64,000 nucleotides of DNA from assembly GCF_021246465.1 (NCBI RefSeq), contig NZ_JAHRHK010000009.1:67511-131510 (forward strand), given 5' to 3'. The notes under the pieces are model-generated. The model was not told where the DNA came from. It did no database searches and saw only the letters and a program-made list of their open reading frames with translations. The position numbers and the translations under genes are program-made. This stretch comes from Nocardioides sp. R-C-SC26 (GTDB taxonomy: Bacteria; Actinomycetota; Actinomycetes; Propionibacteriales; Nocardioidaceae). Positions 40,081 to 48,106 of this stretch are shown piece after piece; within the stretch, counting starts at the first letter, position 1; every line of letters begins with the position of its first letter.

Positions 40081-40953
40081 ATGAGCCGGCACTCCGTCAT
40101 CGCCCGCCGCGCCGAGTCGTTGCTCGACGCGGCGGTGGTGGCGACGGCACCTGTTGCCGGTGGCGACATCTGCACCGCTACCAAGCTGCGCCTCTCCGAC
40201 GGTTCCACCGCCCTGTTCAAGACGCTCAGCCCCGCGCCCGCGGGCTTCTTCGAGCGTGAGGCGGCGGGACTGCGCTGGCTGGGCGAGGCGAGTGGGGGCG
40301 TCGACGTGCCCGAGGTGCTCGCCGTCGCGGCCGACTGCCTGATCCTGCGATGGATCGAACCGGGCCGCGCCGGCGACGACGACGCCGCCGCCTTCGGCCG
40401 CGCCCTCGCCGCCACCCACGCGTCCGGCGCACCCGGGTTCGGCGGGTTCGACGGCTCCGGTGCCGACGGCTTCATCGGCACCCTTCCGTTGCCGCAACGT
40501 CCGACGCCGACCTGGGCGGAGTTCTTCGCCGTCCGGCGCGTGCTGCCCTACGCCAAGCTCGCCCGCGACCGCGGTGCCCTCGAACCGGCCGAGTCTGCCG
40601 CCATCGACCAGCTGATCGGTCGCCTCACGATCCTCCTGCCCGAGGAGCCACCCGCCCGGCTGCACGGCGATCTGTGGAACGGCAACGTCGTGTGGGACGC
40701 CACCGGCACCGCCTGGGTGATCGACCCCGCCGCCTACGGTGGGCACCGCGAGATGGACCTCGCGATGCTGAGCCTCTTCGGCCTTCCCCATCTTCCGCGC
40801 GTGATCGAGGGGTACCAGGACGTCGCCCCTCTCGCCGACGGTTGGGAGGACCGCCTCGCGCTCCACCAGCTCTTCCCCCTCCTCGCGCACGCCTGCCTCT
40901 TCGGTGGCGGCTCCGGCGCCCGCGCTGCGGCCGCAGCGCAGCGCTACCTCTGA
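40081..40953 (+). CDS. Fructosamine-kinase family protein
   Basis: 290 residues of the aminoglycoside-phosphotransferase-like fold in the fructosamine-3-kinase branch. The catalytic loop is [13 protein letters not shown] with downstream metal-binding [18 protein letters not shown]. Such kinases phosphorylate ketosamines on glycated proteins or small molecules, and in bacteria they are often next to an LMW phosphatase, as here. The ATG at 40081 follows the phosphatase stop by 9 bp, so they form a probable operon. Confidence 0.92.
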   Translation: MSRHSVIARRAESLLDAAVVATAPVAGGDICTATKLRLSDGSTALFKTLSPAPAGFFEREAAGLRWLGEASGGVDVPEVLAVAADCLILRWIEPGRAGDDDAAAFGRALAATHASGAPGFGGFDGSGADGFIGTLPLPQRPTPTWAEFFAVRRVLPYAKLARDRGALEPAESAAIDQLIGRLTILLPEEPPARLHGDLWNGNVVWDATGTAWVIDPAAYGGHREMDLAMLSLFGLPHLPRVIEGYQDVAPLADGWEDRLALHQLFPLLAHACLFGGGSGARAAAAAQRYL

Positions 40954-41032
40954 GCGCACACCGACGGTGGTCGAGTGCAGGTCGCGCCGGCGACCTGACT
41001 CGAGACCGGGTGAGTGGGACGCGGAGCCGATC

Positions 41033-41154
41033 CCGGTCATCGAGCTTGTCGAGATGCGACGGGCGGTCATCGAGCTTGTCGAGATGCGGCGGGTCTCGAC
41101 AAGCTCGACCACCGGTACACAAGCTCGACCACCGGTGCACAAACTCGACCACCG
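41033..41154. repeat. Tandem dispersed repeats upstream of mprA
   Basis: Two direct copies of CGGTCATCGAGCTTGTCGAG, then GGGTCTCGACAAGCTCGACC and two shortened copies of ACAAGCTCGACCACCGG. The arms are complementary and can fold. They occupy the centre of the 280-bp gap; the last ~80 bp before mprA presumably hold its promoter. Confidence 0.8.
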
Positions 41155-41233
41155 GACGACGAGCGCAACCGCCCGCACCACCATGCGGTCGATCTCTCAG
41201 CGCGGCCTCAGCCCTCGGTGGCACAGTGGGAGG

Positions 41234-41932
41234 GTGACCACCGCTGCCAAGCCCCGCGTGCTCGTCGTCGACGACGACCGCGCGGTCCGTGAGTCGCTGC
41301 GGCGCTCGCTGGAGTTCAACGGCTACGACGTGCACCTGGCCGGTGACGGCGCCGAGGCGCTGGCGGGCATCGCCGGCGTCGATCCGGACGTCGTCGTGAT
41401 GGACGTGATGATGCCGCGACTCGACGGCCTGGAGACCACCAAGGCGCTGCGCAGCGCGGGTAACGACATCCCGATCATCGTGCTCACCGCACGCGACGCC
41501 GTCGGTGACCGCGTCGAGGGTCTCGACGCCGGCGCCGACGACTACCTGACCAAGCCGTTCGCCCTGCCCGAGCTGCTGGCCCGGCTGCGCGCCCTGTTGC
41601 GCCGTGTCGTCCCCGCCGAGTCCGACGCCGAGGAGCTGCTGGAGTTCGCCGGCCTCTCGATGAACACCTCCACCCGTGAGGTGCTGCGCGAGGGCCGTTC
41701 CATCGAGCTGACCCGCACCGAGTTCACCCTGCTCGAGATGTTCCTGCGCCGACCCCGTCGGGTGCTCGACCGCTCCTTCATCCTGGAGGAGGTGTGGGGC
41801 TACGACTTCCCGACGACCGCGAACTCGCTCGAGGTCTACGTCGGGTACCTGCGGCGCAAGACCGAGGCCGAGGGAGAGCCGCGCCTGATCCACACCGTGC
41901 GCGGGGTCGGGTACGTGCTCAAGGAGTCATGA
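41234..41932 (+). CDS. mprA: Response regulator MprA
   Basis: 232 residues of an OmpR-family regulator: receiver with [20 protein letters not shown], phosphoacceptor Asp in [12 protein letters not shown] and Lys in YLTKPFAL, then a winged HTH ('[20 protein letters not shown]' to [20 protein letters not shown]). It aligns closely with mycobacterial MprA, which controls envelope-stress responses with the kinase MprB. GTG 41234; the stop overlaps the mprB start by 4 nt (ATGA). Confidence 0.95.
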   Translation: MTTAAKPRVLVVDDDRAVRESLRRSLEFNGYDVHLAGDGAEALAGIAGVDPDVVVMDVMMPRLDGLETTKALRSAGNDIPIIVLTARDAVGDRVEGLDAGADDYLTKPFALPELLARLRALLRRVVPAESDAEELLEFAGLSMNTSTREVLREGRSIELTRTEFTLLEMFLRRPRRVLDRSFILEEVWGYDFPTTANSLEVYVGYLRRKTEAEGEPRLIHTVRGVGYVLKES

Positions 41933-43500
41933 GCACCCGACCCTCCGACCTCGACCACTCGGCCGCAGCCGGCGACCCCGACGACGCATCGCGCGGCGCG
42001 GCCGCCACGGCTCCGACGTGGACGCCGATGGGTCTCACCACGGCATCCGACCACCCCGATCCCGCCGAGCAGCCCGGACGCGACGACGGGTGGGACCCCG
42101 AGCGCGACCCGCACCCCGAGGACGTCATCGGCACCCGGTGGCACTACCGGCGCTCGCTGGCCTCGCGGCTCCTTCTCCTCACCACCATCGCGGTCGGCCT
42201 CTCGGTCGCCTTCGTCGCCGTCGGCGCCTACGTGACGGCGCGCGCCCAGCTCTCCGCGCAACTCGACGACAGCCTCCGCGACCGCGCTGCCGCGACGGCG
42301 CAGGCGATCGCGACCAACCAGAGCGAGTCGTTCATCCCGCTGTGGCTGGGGCCTGCGACCGACACCCGGGTGTTCTTCCTCAGCGCGGAGGCGAACCTCG
42401 GCATCTACGACCGCGGCGCGCCGCTCGCCGTCGGCACCCCCGAGATCGACGTCGCCACCGGCAAGACCGAGGAGTCGCTGCGCACCATCCGCGACGCCAC
42501 CGGGGAGTACCGCGTGATCGCCTTCCCCATCGGCGACGTCGGCGCGCTGATCATCGCCGAGTCACTCGACCAGCAGCACAAGGTGCTGACCCGTCTCGGC
42601 TTCGTCAGCCTGGCATTCGGCCTGATCGGCGTGCTGGGCGCCGGCATCGCCGGCTGGGCCGTCACGCGCAACGGCCTGCGGCCGGTGCGACGTCTGACCG
42701 CCTCGGTCGAGGAGATCGCCCAGACCCAGGACCTCACCACCGCGCTGCCGATCGAGGGCGACGACGAGGTCGCCCGCCTGGCCGCGGCGTTCAACCAGAT
42801 GCTGCTCGCGCTCGATGCCTCGCGTGAGCACCAGCGCCGTCTGGTCGCCGACGCCGGCCACGAGCTCCGCACACCGCTGACCTCGCTGCGCACCAACGTC
42901 GACCTGCTGCTGCAGTCCGACGGCGCGGCCGCCGGCGCGCCGTCGCTGGACCCCCAGGCGCGACGCGAGCTCCTCGACGACATCGCCGCGCAGACCGACG
43001 AGCTCACCACGCTGATCGGCGACCTCACCGAGCTGGCGCGCGACGAGCCGATCGCGCCGGTCGTCGGCGAGGTCGACCTGAGCGAGATCGTCGACGTCGC
43101 CGTCGCGCGGGTGAGACGGCGTGCACCCGAGACGACCTTCGACGTCGGCTGTGAGCACTGGTACGTCGTCGGCGAGGCGCCCGCGCTGGAGCGCGCCGTC
43201 ACCAATCTGCTCGACAACGCGGCCAAGTGGGGCCCTGCCGGGGGCACGATCACGGTGCGGTTGGGTGGGGGTGTGCTGACCATCGACGACGACGGCCCGG
43301 GCATCGCGCCCGGCGAGCGCGAGCGGGTCTTCGACCGCTTCTGGCGCGCCGAGGACGCCCGCACCATGCCCGGCTCGGGGCTGGGTCTCTCCATCGTGCG
43401 GCAGGTCGCCGAGCGGCACTCCGGCGCCGTGCGCGCCGACGCCTCGCCGTCCGGCGGCGCTCGCCTGCAGATGCTGCTCCCGGGGCGTTCTGATGCCTAG
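41929..43500 (+). CDS. mprB: Sensor histidine kinase MprB
   Basis: 523 residues. A ~80-residue hydrophilic N-terminal extension precedes the first membrane helix ([20 protein letters not shown]). A periplasmic domain, a second helix, HAMP, the phosphoacceptor His in [20 protein letters not shown] and the HATPase_c N, G1 and G2 boxes ([24 protein letters not shown]) follow. It pairs with MprA. An AAGGAG ribosome-binding site lies within the end of mprA. The N-terminal extension is longer than in the mycobacterial protein. Confidence 0.95.
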   Translation: MSTRPSDLDHSAAAGDPDDASRGAAATAPTWTPMGLTTASDHPDPAEQPGRDDGWDPERDPHPEDVIGTRWHYRRSLASRLLLLTTIAVGLSVAFVAVGAYVTARAQLSAQLDDSLRDRAAATAQAIATNQSESFIPLWLGPATDTRVFFLSAEANLGIYDRGAPLAVGTPEIDVATGKTEESLRTIRDATGEYRVIAFPIGDVGALIIAESLDQQHKVLTRLGFVSLAFGLIGVLGAGIAGWAVTRNGLRPVRRLTASVEEIAQTQDLTTALPIEGDDEVARLAAAFNQMLLALDASREHQRRLVADAGHELRTPLTSLRTNVDLLLQSDGAAAGAPSLDPQARRELLDDIAAQTDELTTLIGDLTELARDEPIAPVVGEVDLSEIVDVAVARVRRRAPETTFDVGCEHWYVVGEAPALERAVTNLLDNAAKWGPAGGTITVRLGGGVLTIDDDGPGIAPGERERVFDRFWRAEDARTMPGSGLGLSIVRQVAERHSGAVRADASPSGGARLQMLLPGRSDA

Positions 43501-44089
43501 GCGTCGCCGCTCGGCCCTGATCGGCACCGGCCTGCTCGCCGTCGTGCTCGCGGCGTCGGGCTGCTCCGGCGACGACGGCGGCTCCGACGACGCACCGCTG
43601 GGCGAGCGGCCGTCTCTTCCGACCGAGGCCCCCGCCCTGTGGAACCCTTGCGACGGCTTGGACGCCAACGCCGTCGAGGAGGCGTTCGACACCAGCTTCG
43701 ACGAGAGCACCGGCACCGACAGCGCTCCCGAGTGCACCTTCCGCCCGAGCAGCGGGGCCGCCGAGAACTCCCCGGTCGTCGACGTCAACTACCAGCTCTT
43801 CGCTGGGAGTCTCGCGGAGATGATCGGCACCTTCGGTGAGCCCACCGAGGGCACCAGCATCGAGGTGACCGCCCCCGACGTGCCGCAGGCCGACGATGCC
43901 CGACTCGTCGTCTCCATCGACGAGGAGACGCTGTTCGTGTCGGGGTTCGTGCAGAACGGCCAGCTCGTGCAGCTGGTCAACGTCGTGGACCCGGGCCCGT
44001 TCGACCGCGCGCGCGACGTCGCCGCCGTCAAGCAGATGCTCGGCGACCTCGCCGCTCACGCGGCCGGCTCCGAGGTCGCCGACGACTGA
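43493..44089 (+). CDS. DUF3558-like lipoprotein
   Basis: 198 residues. The signal peptide ends in lipobox ASGC, followed by a short acidic spacer and a domain with 'CDGLDANAVEEAFDTSFDES' and a second cysteine (PECTF), matching the DUF3558-like secreted domain seen in actinobacterial lipoproteins. The ATG at 43493 overlaps the mprB stop, so it is translationally coupled to the two-component system and may feed a surface signal to it. That is inference. Confidence 0.85.
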   Translation: MPRRRRSALIGTGLLAVVLAASGCSGDDGGSDDAPLGERPSLPTEAPALWNPCDGLDANAVEEAFDTSFDESTGTDSAPECTFRPSSGAAENSPVVDVNYQLFAGSLAEMIGTFGEPTEGTSIEVTAPDVPQADDARLVVSIDEETLFVSGFVQNGQLVQLVNVVDPGPFDRARDVAAVKQMLGDLAAHAAGSEVADD

Positions 44090-44187
44090 CGGCCGCGGTG
44101 GTCCTGTCGAGGAGCACCGGGCGGAACGAGCGGGACTCCCGTCCGAGCCACGCGGTCCGTCCCACGCGGTCTCGCCGGCGCGCGCCC

Positions 44188-45537
44188 TCACCCAGCGTCG
44201 GTGGGTGAGAATCCGGACGTCGCCGTCCCCGGCTGCGGGTGGGCCCGCAACGCGGCGAGCAGCCGCTCCGCCTTCCACCCGGCTTCGGCCCACTCGTCCT
44301 CGACGTCGGAGTGCACGGTGATCCCGCCCCCCGTGCCGAGCCGGTAGCGACCGTCGCCGAGCGTCGTCAGCGAGCGGATCACGACCCCGAGATCGGCGCG
44401 GCCGTCGGCGGCGATCCACCCGAACGCGCCTGCATAGACCCCTCGCGGGGTCTCCTCGACGGCATCGATGATCTCCATCGTGCGGCGCTTGGGCGCACCG
44501 GTCATCGACCCCGCCGGGAACAGCGCCTGCAACGCGGCGACGGTGTCGACGTCGTCGCGGAGCCTGCCGGTGACGGTGGAGACCAACTGGTGCACCGAGG
44601 CGTAGGACTCCACCTCCATCAGGCCCGGCACCTGCACCGTGCCGACGTCGCACACCTGCGCGAGGTCGTGCCGCAGCAGGTCGACGATCATCAGGTTCTC
44701 GGCGCGGAATCGCGGGTCGGTCGCGAGTTCGCGGCGACGGGCAGCGTCACGCACGGGATCGGCGTCGCGCGGCGTGGTGCCTTTGATCGGCTTGGCCTCC
44801 AACCGGCGGTCCGCCGTGACCAGCGCGTAGCGCTCCGGGCTCGAGCTGAGCAGCCATGCCCGCGCGTCGTCGACGTCGTGCTGCAGGAATCCGGCGTACG
44901 GGGCGGGGTTGAGCGCCCGCAGCCGTTCGTAGACCGCGAGGGGGTCGGCGTCACCCTCGTGCTCGAGCCTCACCGTCAGATTGGTCTCGTAGGTGTCGCC
45001 GCCCCGCAACCGCTCCTGGACGGCGTCGAACGCGGCGCGGTAGTCGGCCGGCGCCCGTCCGGTTTTCTCGGCCGGCCGAGAAAGCCGGACATTGGACGAG
45101 GAAACTTCGTACGCCAAGGTCCTGTTCTCTCGGCTGGCCGAGAAAACTTCCACTCGGCTCGGCCGCATCCAGACGGCGTCCGGGAGCCCGTCACCGCCGA
45201 GAGCCGCACCGGGGCGGGCCGGGAGGTCGGTGCGGGCGGCGTAGCCGAAGTACCCGAACCACTGGTCGGACGGCGCCCCCGCGGCCAACTCCTCACGCAG
45301 CACGGCGAACACGTCGTCGCCGACGACTTCGGAGCGACCGCCGACGTGACGGGTGACCTCCCGGCGGTCGGCGCGGTAGCTGAGCGAGACGTCGTCGTCG
45401 TCGAGCCAGCCGACGATCGACCGCTCGCCTGACCAGCCACGCGCACCGCCGCCGTCGAGCCAGAAGCACCGGCGGCGGGAGGCGACGATGTCGCGCACCC
45501 ACGCCACACCGCTGCCACGTGTCGGAGAGCCACTCAT
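44188..45537 (-). CDS. pabB: Aminodeoxychorismate synthase component I
   Basis: 449 residues of the chorismate-binding family. The conserved core is 'SSSPERYALVTADRRLEAKP' with PIKGTTPRDADP, the metal-binding DLLRHDLAQVCDVG, and 'ALFPAGSMTGAPKRRTMEII'. It works with PabA to make aminodeoxychorismate for folate. Its ATG overlaps the pabA stop by one base. Residues about 130-160 are encoded by a palindromic insertion of lower GC content that is not part of the family core. Confidence 0.9.
   Translation of the reverse strand: MSGSPTRGSGVAWVRDIVASRRRCFWLDGGGARGWSGERSIVGWLDDDDVSLSYRADRREVTRHVGGRSEVVGDDVFAVLREELAAGAPSDQWFGYFGYAARTDLPARPGAALGGDGLPDAVWMRPSRVEVFSASRENRTLAYEVSSSNVRLSRPAEKTGRAPADYRAAFDAVQERLRGGDTYETNLTVRLEHEGDADPLAVYERLRALNPAPYAGFLQHDVDDARAWLLSSSPERYALVTADRRLEAKPIKGTTPRDADPVRDAARRRELATDPRFRAENLMIVDLLRHDLAQVCDVGTVQVPGLMEVESYASVHQLVSTVTGRLRDDVDTVAALQALFPAGSMTGAPKRRTMEIIDAVEETPRGVYAGAFGWIAADGRADLGVVIRSLTTLGDGRYRLGTGGGITVHSDVEDEWAEAGWKAERLLAALRAHPQPGTATSGFSPTDAG
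45057..45147. repeat. Palindromic element inserted in frame in pabB
   Basis: 45057-45090 is a 34-bp palindrome with one G-T mismatch (arm GTCCGGTTTTCTCGGCC). 45124-45147 is a second inverted repeat with the same core (TCTCGGC ... GCCGAGA). The 33 bp between them is relatively AT-rich. The whole element stays open in the pabB frame. Confidence 0.8.
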
Positions 45538-46103
45538 CAGGCGCCGTCCAGGAAGTTCGCGATCAGGGCCGCGCCGTGCTCCGACAGCACCGACTCCGGG
45601 TGGAACTGCACCGCTTCGAGCGGCAGGGTGCGGTGCCGCAGGCCCATGACCACACCGTCCTCGGCCCGGGCCGTGACCTCCAGCTCCGCGGGCACGTCGA
45701 CGACGGCGAGGGAGTGATAGCGCACCGCGGCGAACCCGTCTGGCACGCCGGAGAACACTCCCCGCCCGTCGTGATCGATGCGGGCGACCTCGCCGTGCGC
45801 CGGCCGTACCCGCTCCACCGCGCCGCCGAAGGCGAGCGCGAGGCCCTGCAATCCCAGGCAGACCCCGAGCACGGGTCGCACCGCGGCACGCAGCACCTCC
45901 CGCCCGACGGCGAAGTCATGCGGGTCGGCGGGGTGGCCCGGGCCGGGCGAGAGGACGACGTACTCGTGGCGCAGCACGTCGTCGACGACGACCTCGTCGT
46001 GCTGCACCCAGCGCGGCAGCGCGCCGGTCACGCCCGCGATCAGGTGCACCAGGCTCCCGGTGTAGGAGTCGTGGTGGTCGACGACGACGACGTCAGGCGG
46101 CAT
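45537..46103 (-). CDS. pabA: Aminodeoxychorismate synthase component II (glutamine amidotransferase)
   Basis: 188 residues of a class I glutamine amidotransferase. Motifs: VVDHHDSYTGSLVHL, SPGPGHP, the nucleophile Cys in VLGVCLGLQGLA and the His-Glu pair in AVQFHPESVLSEHG. It supplies ammonia to PabB, encoded immediately downstream with a 1-nt overlap. The ATG at 46103 is chosen; upstream is the 35-bp gap to the PhzE-like gene. Confidence 0.92.
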   Translation of the reverse strand: MPPDVVVVDHHDSYTGSLVHLIAGVTGALPRWVQHDEVVVDDVLRHEYVVLSPGPGHPADPHDFAVGREVLRAAVRPVLGVCLGLQGLALAFGGAVERVRPAHGEVARIDHDGRGVFSGVPDGFAAVRYHSLAVVDVPAELEVTARAEDGVVMGLRHRTLPLEAVQFHPESVLSEHGAALIANFLDGA

Positions 46104-46137
46104 GCGCGGCGATCTCGGCAGCCTCAACCACCGGTGC

Positions 46138-48063
46138 TCACCGCACCAGCAGGTCGGCGACGAGGTCGTGGAGCAGGTCGTAGCCGCGCTCGGTGAGGAT
46201 CGACTCGGCGTGGAACTGGATGCCCCGGTAGTGCGGACCGCGCAGGTGGTGGATGTCGCCGGTGTCGGGGTCGACGTCGAGGCTGACCCCGTCGGGCAGG
46301 TCGGAAATGGCACCGGGGGCGACGCGTCCGACGAAGGTGTTGTAGAAGCCGACCCGCTCGATGCGACCGTCGTAGGGCACCGGCGACTGGGTGCCCTGGA
46401 AGACGATGTCCTTGTAGGCCAAGCCGATGCCGAGCTGGTGGCAGAGCGCCTGATGGCCGAGACAGACGGCGAGGAACGGCTGCCCGCGCTCGAGCAACCG
46501 GGCGACGGCGGAGCGTAGGTGGGCCATCTTCGGATCCGCGTCGTCGCGCGGGTCGCCCGGCCCCGGGCCGACGATCACCAGGTCGGCATCGTCGAGGCAG
46601 CCCGGCACGTAGTCCTCGTGGCGGATCACCGAGGAGGTCATGCCGAGGACGCCGAGCACGTGACGCAACATGTTGACAAAGTCGTCCTCGCCGTCGAGCA
46701 CGATCGCGTGCTGCCCGGCCAGGCGCGGGTCGGGGTCGGCGCCGGCCTGGTCGGTCAACCAGAACGAGGAGAGCCGGCGGTTGCGCTGGTTGAGGGCGAT
46801 CAGGACGTCCTCGTCGGTCACCAGGTCGGCGACGTCGACGCTCGAGACCGGCGCGGGCGGCACCAGGCCGAACGCGCTGAGGATGCCGCCGGCCTTGGCG
46901 TGGGTCTCGGCGACCTCGTAGGCGGGGTCGGAGTCGCGCACCAGGGTCGCGCCCGCCGTCACGGTGAGGTTGCCGTCGAGGTCGACGTCGGCGGTGCGGA
47001 TCACGATCGGGCTGTCGACGACGTGGCCTCCCTGGCCGTCGCGGCCGAAGAGCGCCAGCGCGGCGGCGTAGTAGCGGCGCCCGACGGTCTCGTACTTCTC
47101 GATCAGACGGCAGGCGTTCTCCACCGGACTGCCGGTGACCGTCGCGGCGAACATCGTGTCGCGCAGCACCTCGCGCGGGTCGCGGCCGGTACGGCCGGCC
47201 AGGAGGTACTCGGTGTGCACGAGGCGGCTCATCGGCTTGAGGAACGGGCCGAGCACCTGGCCGCCCTCGGTGCAGATGTCGCACATCATCTTCAGCTCCT
47301 CATCGACGACCATGAAGAGCTCGTAGATCTCCTTCTCGTCGTGCAGGAAGTCGACCAGCTCGCGCTTGAGCTCCTCTCCGCCCCCCGTCGTCGCGGTCGG
47401 CAGCCGGAACGTGCCGCTGATCGGGTTCATCCGCACGTCGCCGTCGTGCACCGAGACGTGCCGCTCGGGGCTCGCGCCGATCAGGTACCGGTCGCCGGTG
47501 AAGAAGATGTAGGTCCAGTAGGCGCCCCGCTCGCGCTCGAGCAACCGCCGGAAGACGGCGAGCGCCGGGGCCACGCCCCAGTCGGCGACCTGCGCGCGGT
47601 AGTGCCGGCCGATGACGAGGTTGGCGCCCTCGCCCTGGCCGATCTCGTCGCGGATGATCGAATCGACGAGCCGGCCGTACTCCTCGTCGTCGGTCTCGAA
47701 CCCGCCGCGGTCGGCGAAGGCGACGTCGACGGCGTCGATCGCCTCGATCACCTCCGCCACGCCGTACTCCAGCTCACTCTCGATCTCGACGACCACGAGC
47801 GGGGTGCCGTCGTCGTGGGCCCGGAACCCGCGTTCGCGCACCTGGTGGAAGGGCACGGCCACGAGACGGTCGGCGATGTGCCCGTCGGCGGGTACCCCCT
47901 CCTCGAGCGGGATGTCGAGCAGCGACGTCAGCACCTCGCGGCGTCCGCCGATCAGCCCGACCGAGTCACGCTCGCCCTTGCGGGTCGAGCGCCGGATGAT
48001 CGCCCACGCCTCGTGCCCCTGGAGCGCATCGATGGCGTCACGGGCGGAGGGCTTGGCGGACAT
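46138..48063 (-). CDS. Fused chorismate-utilising synthase with glutaminase domain (PhzE/TrpEG-like)
   Basis: 641 residues. The N-terminal ~420 are an anthranilate-synthase-I-like chorismate domain with a degenerate start ('NPISGTFRLPTATTGGGEEL', KMMCDICTEGGQVLGPFLKP, TVTGSPVENACRLI). About 440-640 is a class I glutaminase with Cys in LAVCLGHQALCHQLG and HAESIL. Domain order and several blocks match PhzE, which makes 2-amino-2-deoxyisochorismate, more than classic TrpE. No phenazine genes are near; it lies 35 bp upstream of pabA. Anthranilate synthase remains possible. Confidence 0.85.
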   Translation of the reverse strand: MSAKPSARDAIDALQGHEAWAIIRRSTRKGERDSVGLIGGRREVLTSLLDIPLEEGVPADGHIADRLVAVPFHQVRERGFRAHDDGTPLVVVEIESELEYGVAEVIEAIDAVDVAFADRGGFETDDEEYGRLVDSIIRDEIGQGEGANLVIGRHYRAQVADWGVAPALAVFRRLLERERGAYWTYIFFTGDRYLIGASPERHVSVHDGDVRMNPISGTFRLPTATTGGGEELKRELVDFLHDEKEIYELFMVVDEELKMMCDICTEGGQVLGPFLKPMSRLVHTEYLLAGRTGRDPREVLRDTMFAATVTGSPVENACRLIEKYETVGRRYYAAALALFGRDGQGGHVVDSPIVIRTADVDLDGNLTVTAGATLVRDSDPAYEVAETHAKAGGILSAFGLVPPAPVSSVDVADLVTDEDVLIALNQRNRRLSSFWLTDQAGADPDPRLAGQHAIVLDGEDDFVNMLRHVLGVLGMTSSVIRHEDYVPGCLDDADLVIVGPGPGDPRDDADPKMAHLRSAVARLLERGQPFLAVCLGHQALCHQLGIGLAYKDIVFQGTQSPVPYDGRIERVGFYNTFVGRVAPGAISDLPDGVSLDVDPDTGDIHHLRGPHYRGIQFHAESILTERGYDLLHDLVADLLVR

Positions 48064-48106
48064 GGGCCAAGATTAGTGGCGCGCGAAGTCAGGTCTCGAC
48101 GGGGTT

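Noticed and set aside
46138..48063. Phenazine biosynthesis cluster
   Set aside because: Only the PhzE-like enzyme is present; no phzA/B/D/F/G-like genes are in the window, and folate genes are its neighbours.
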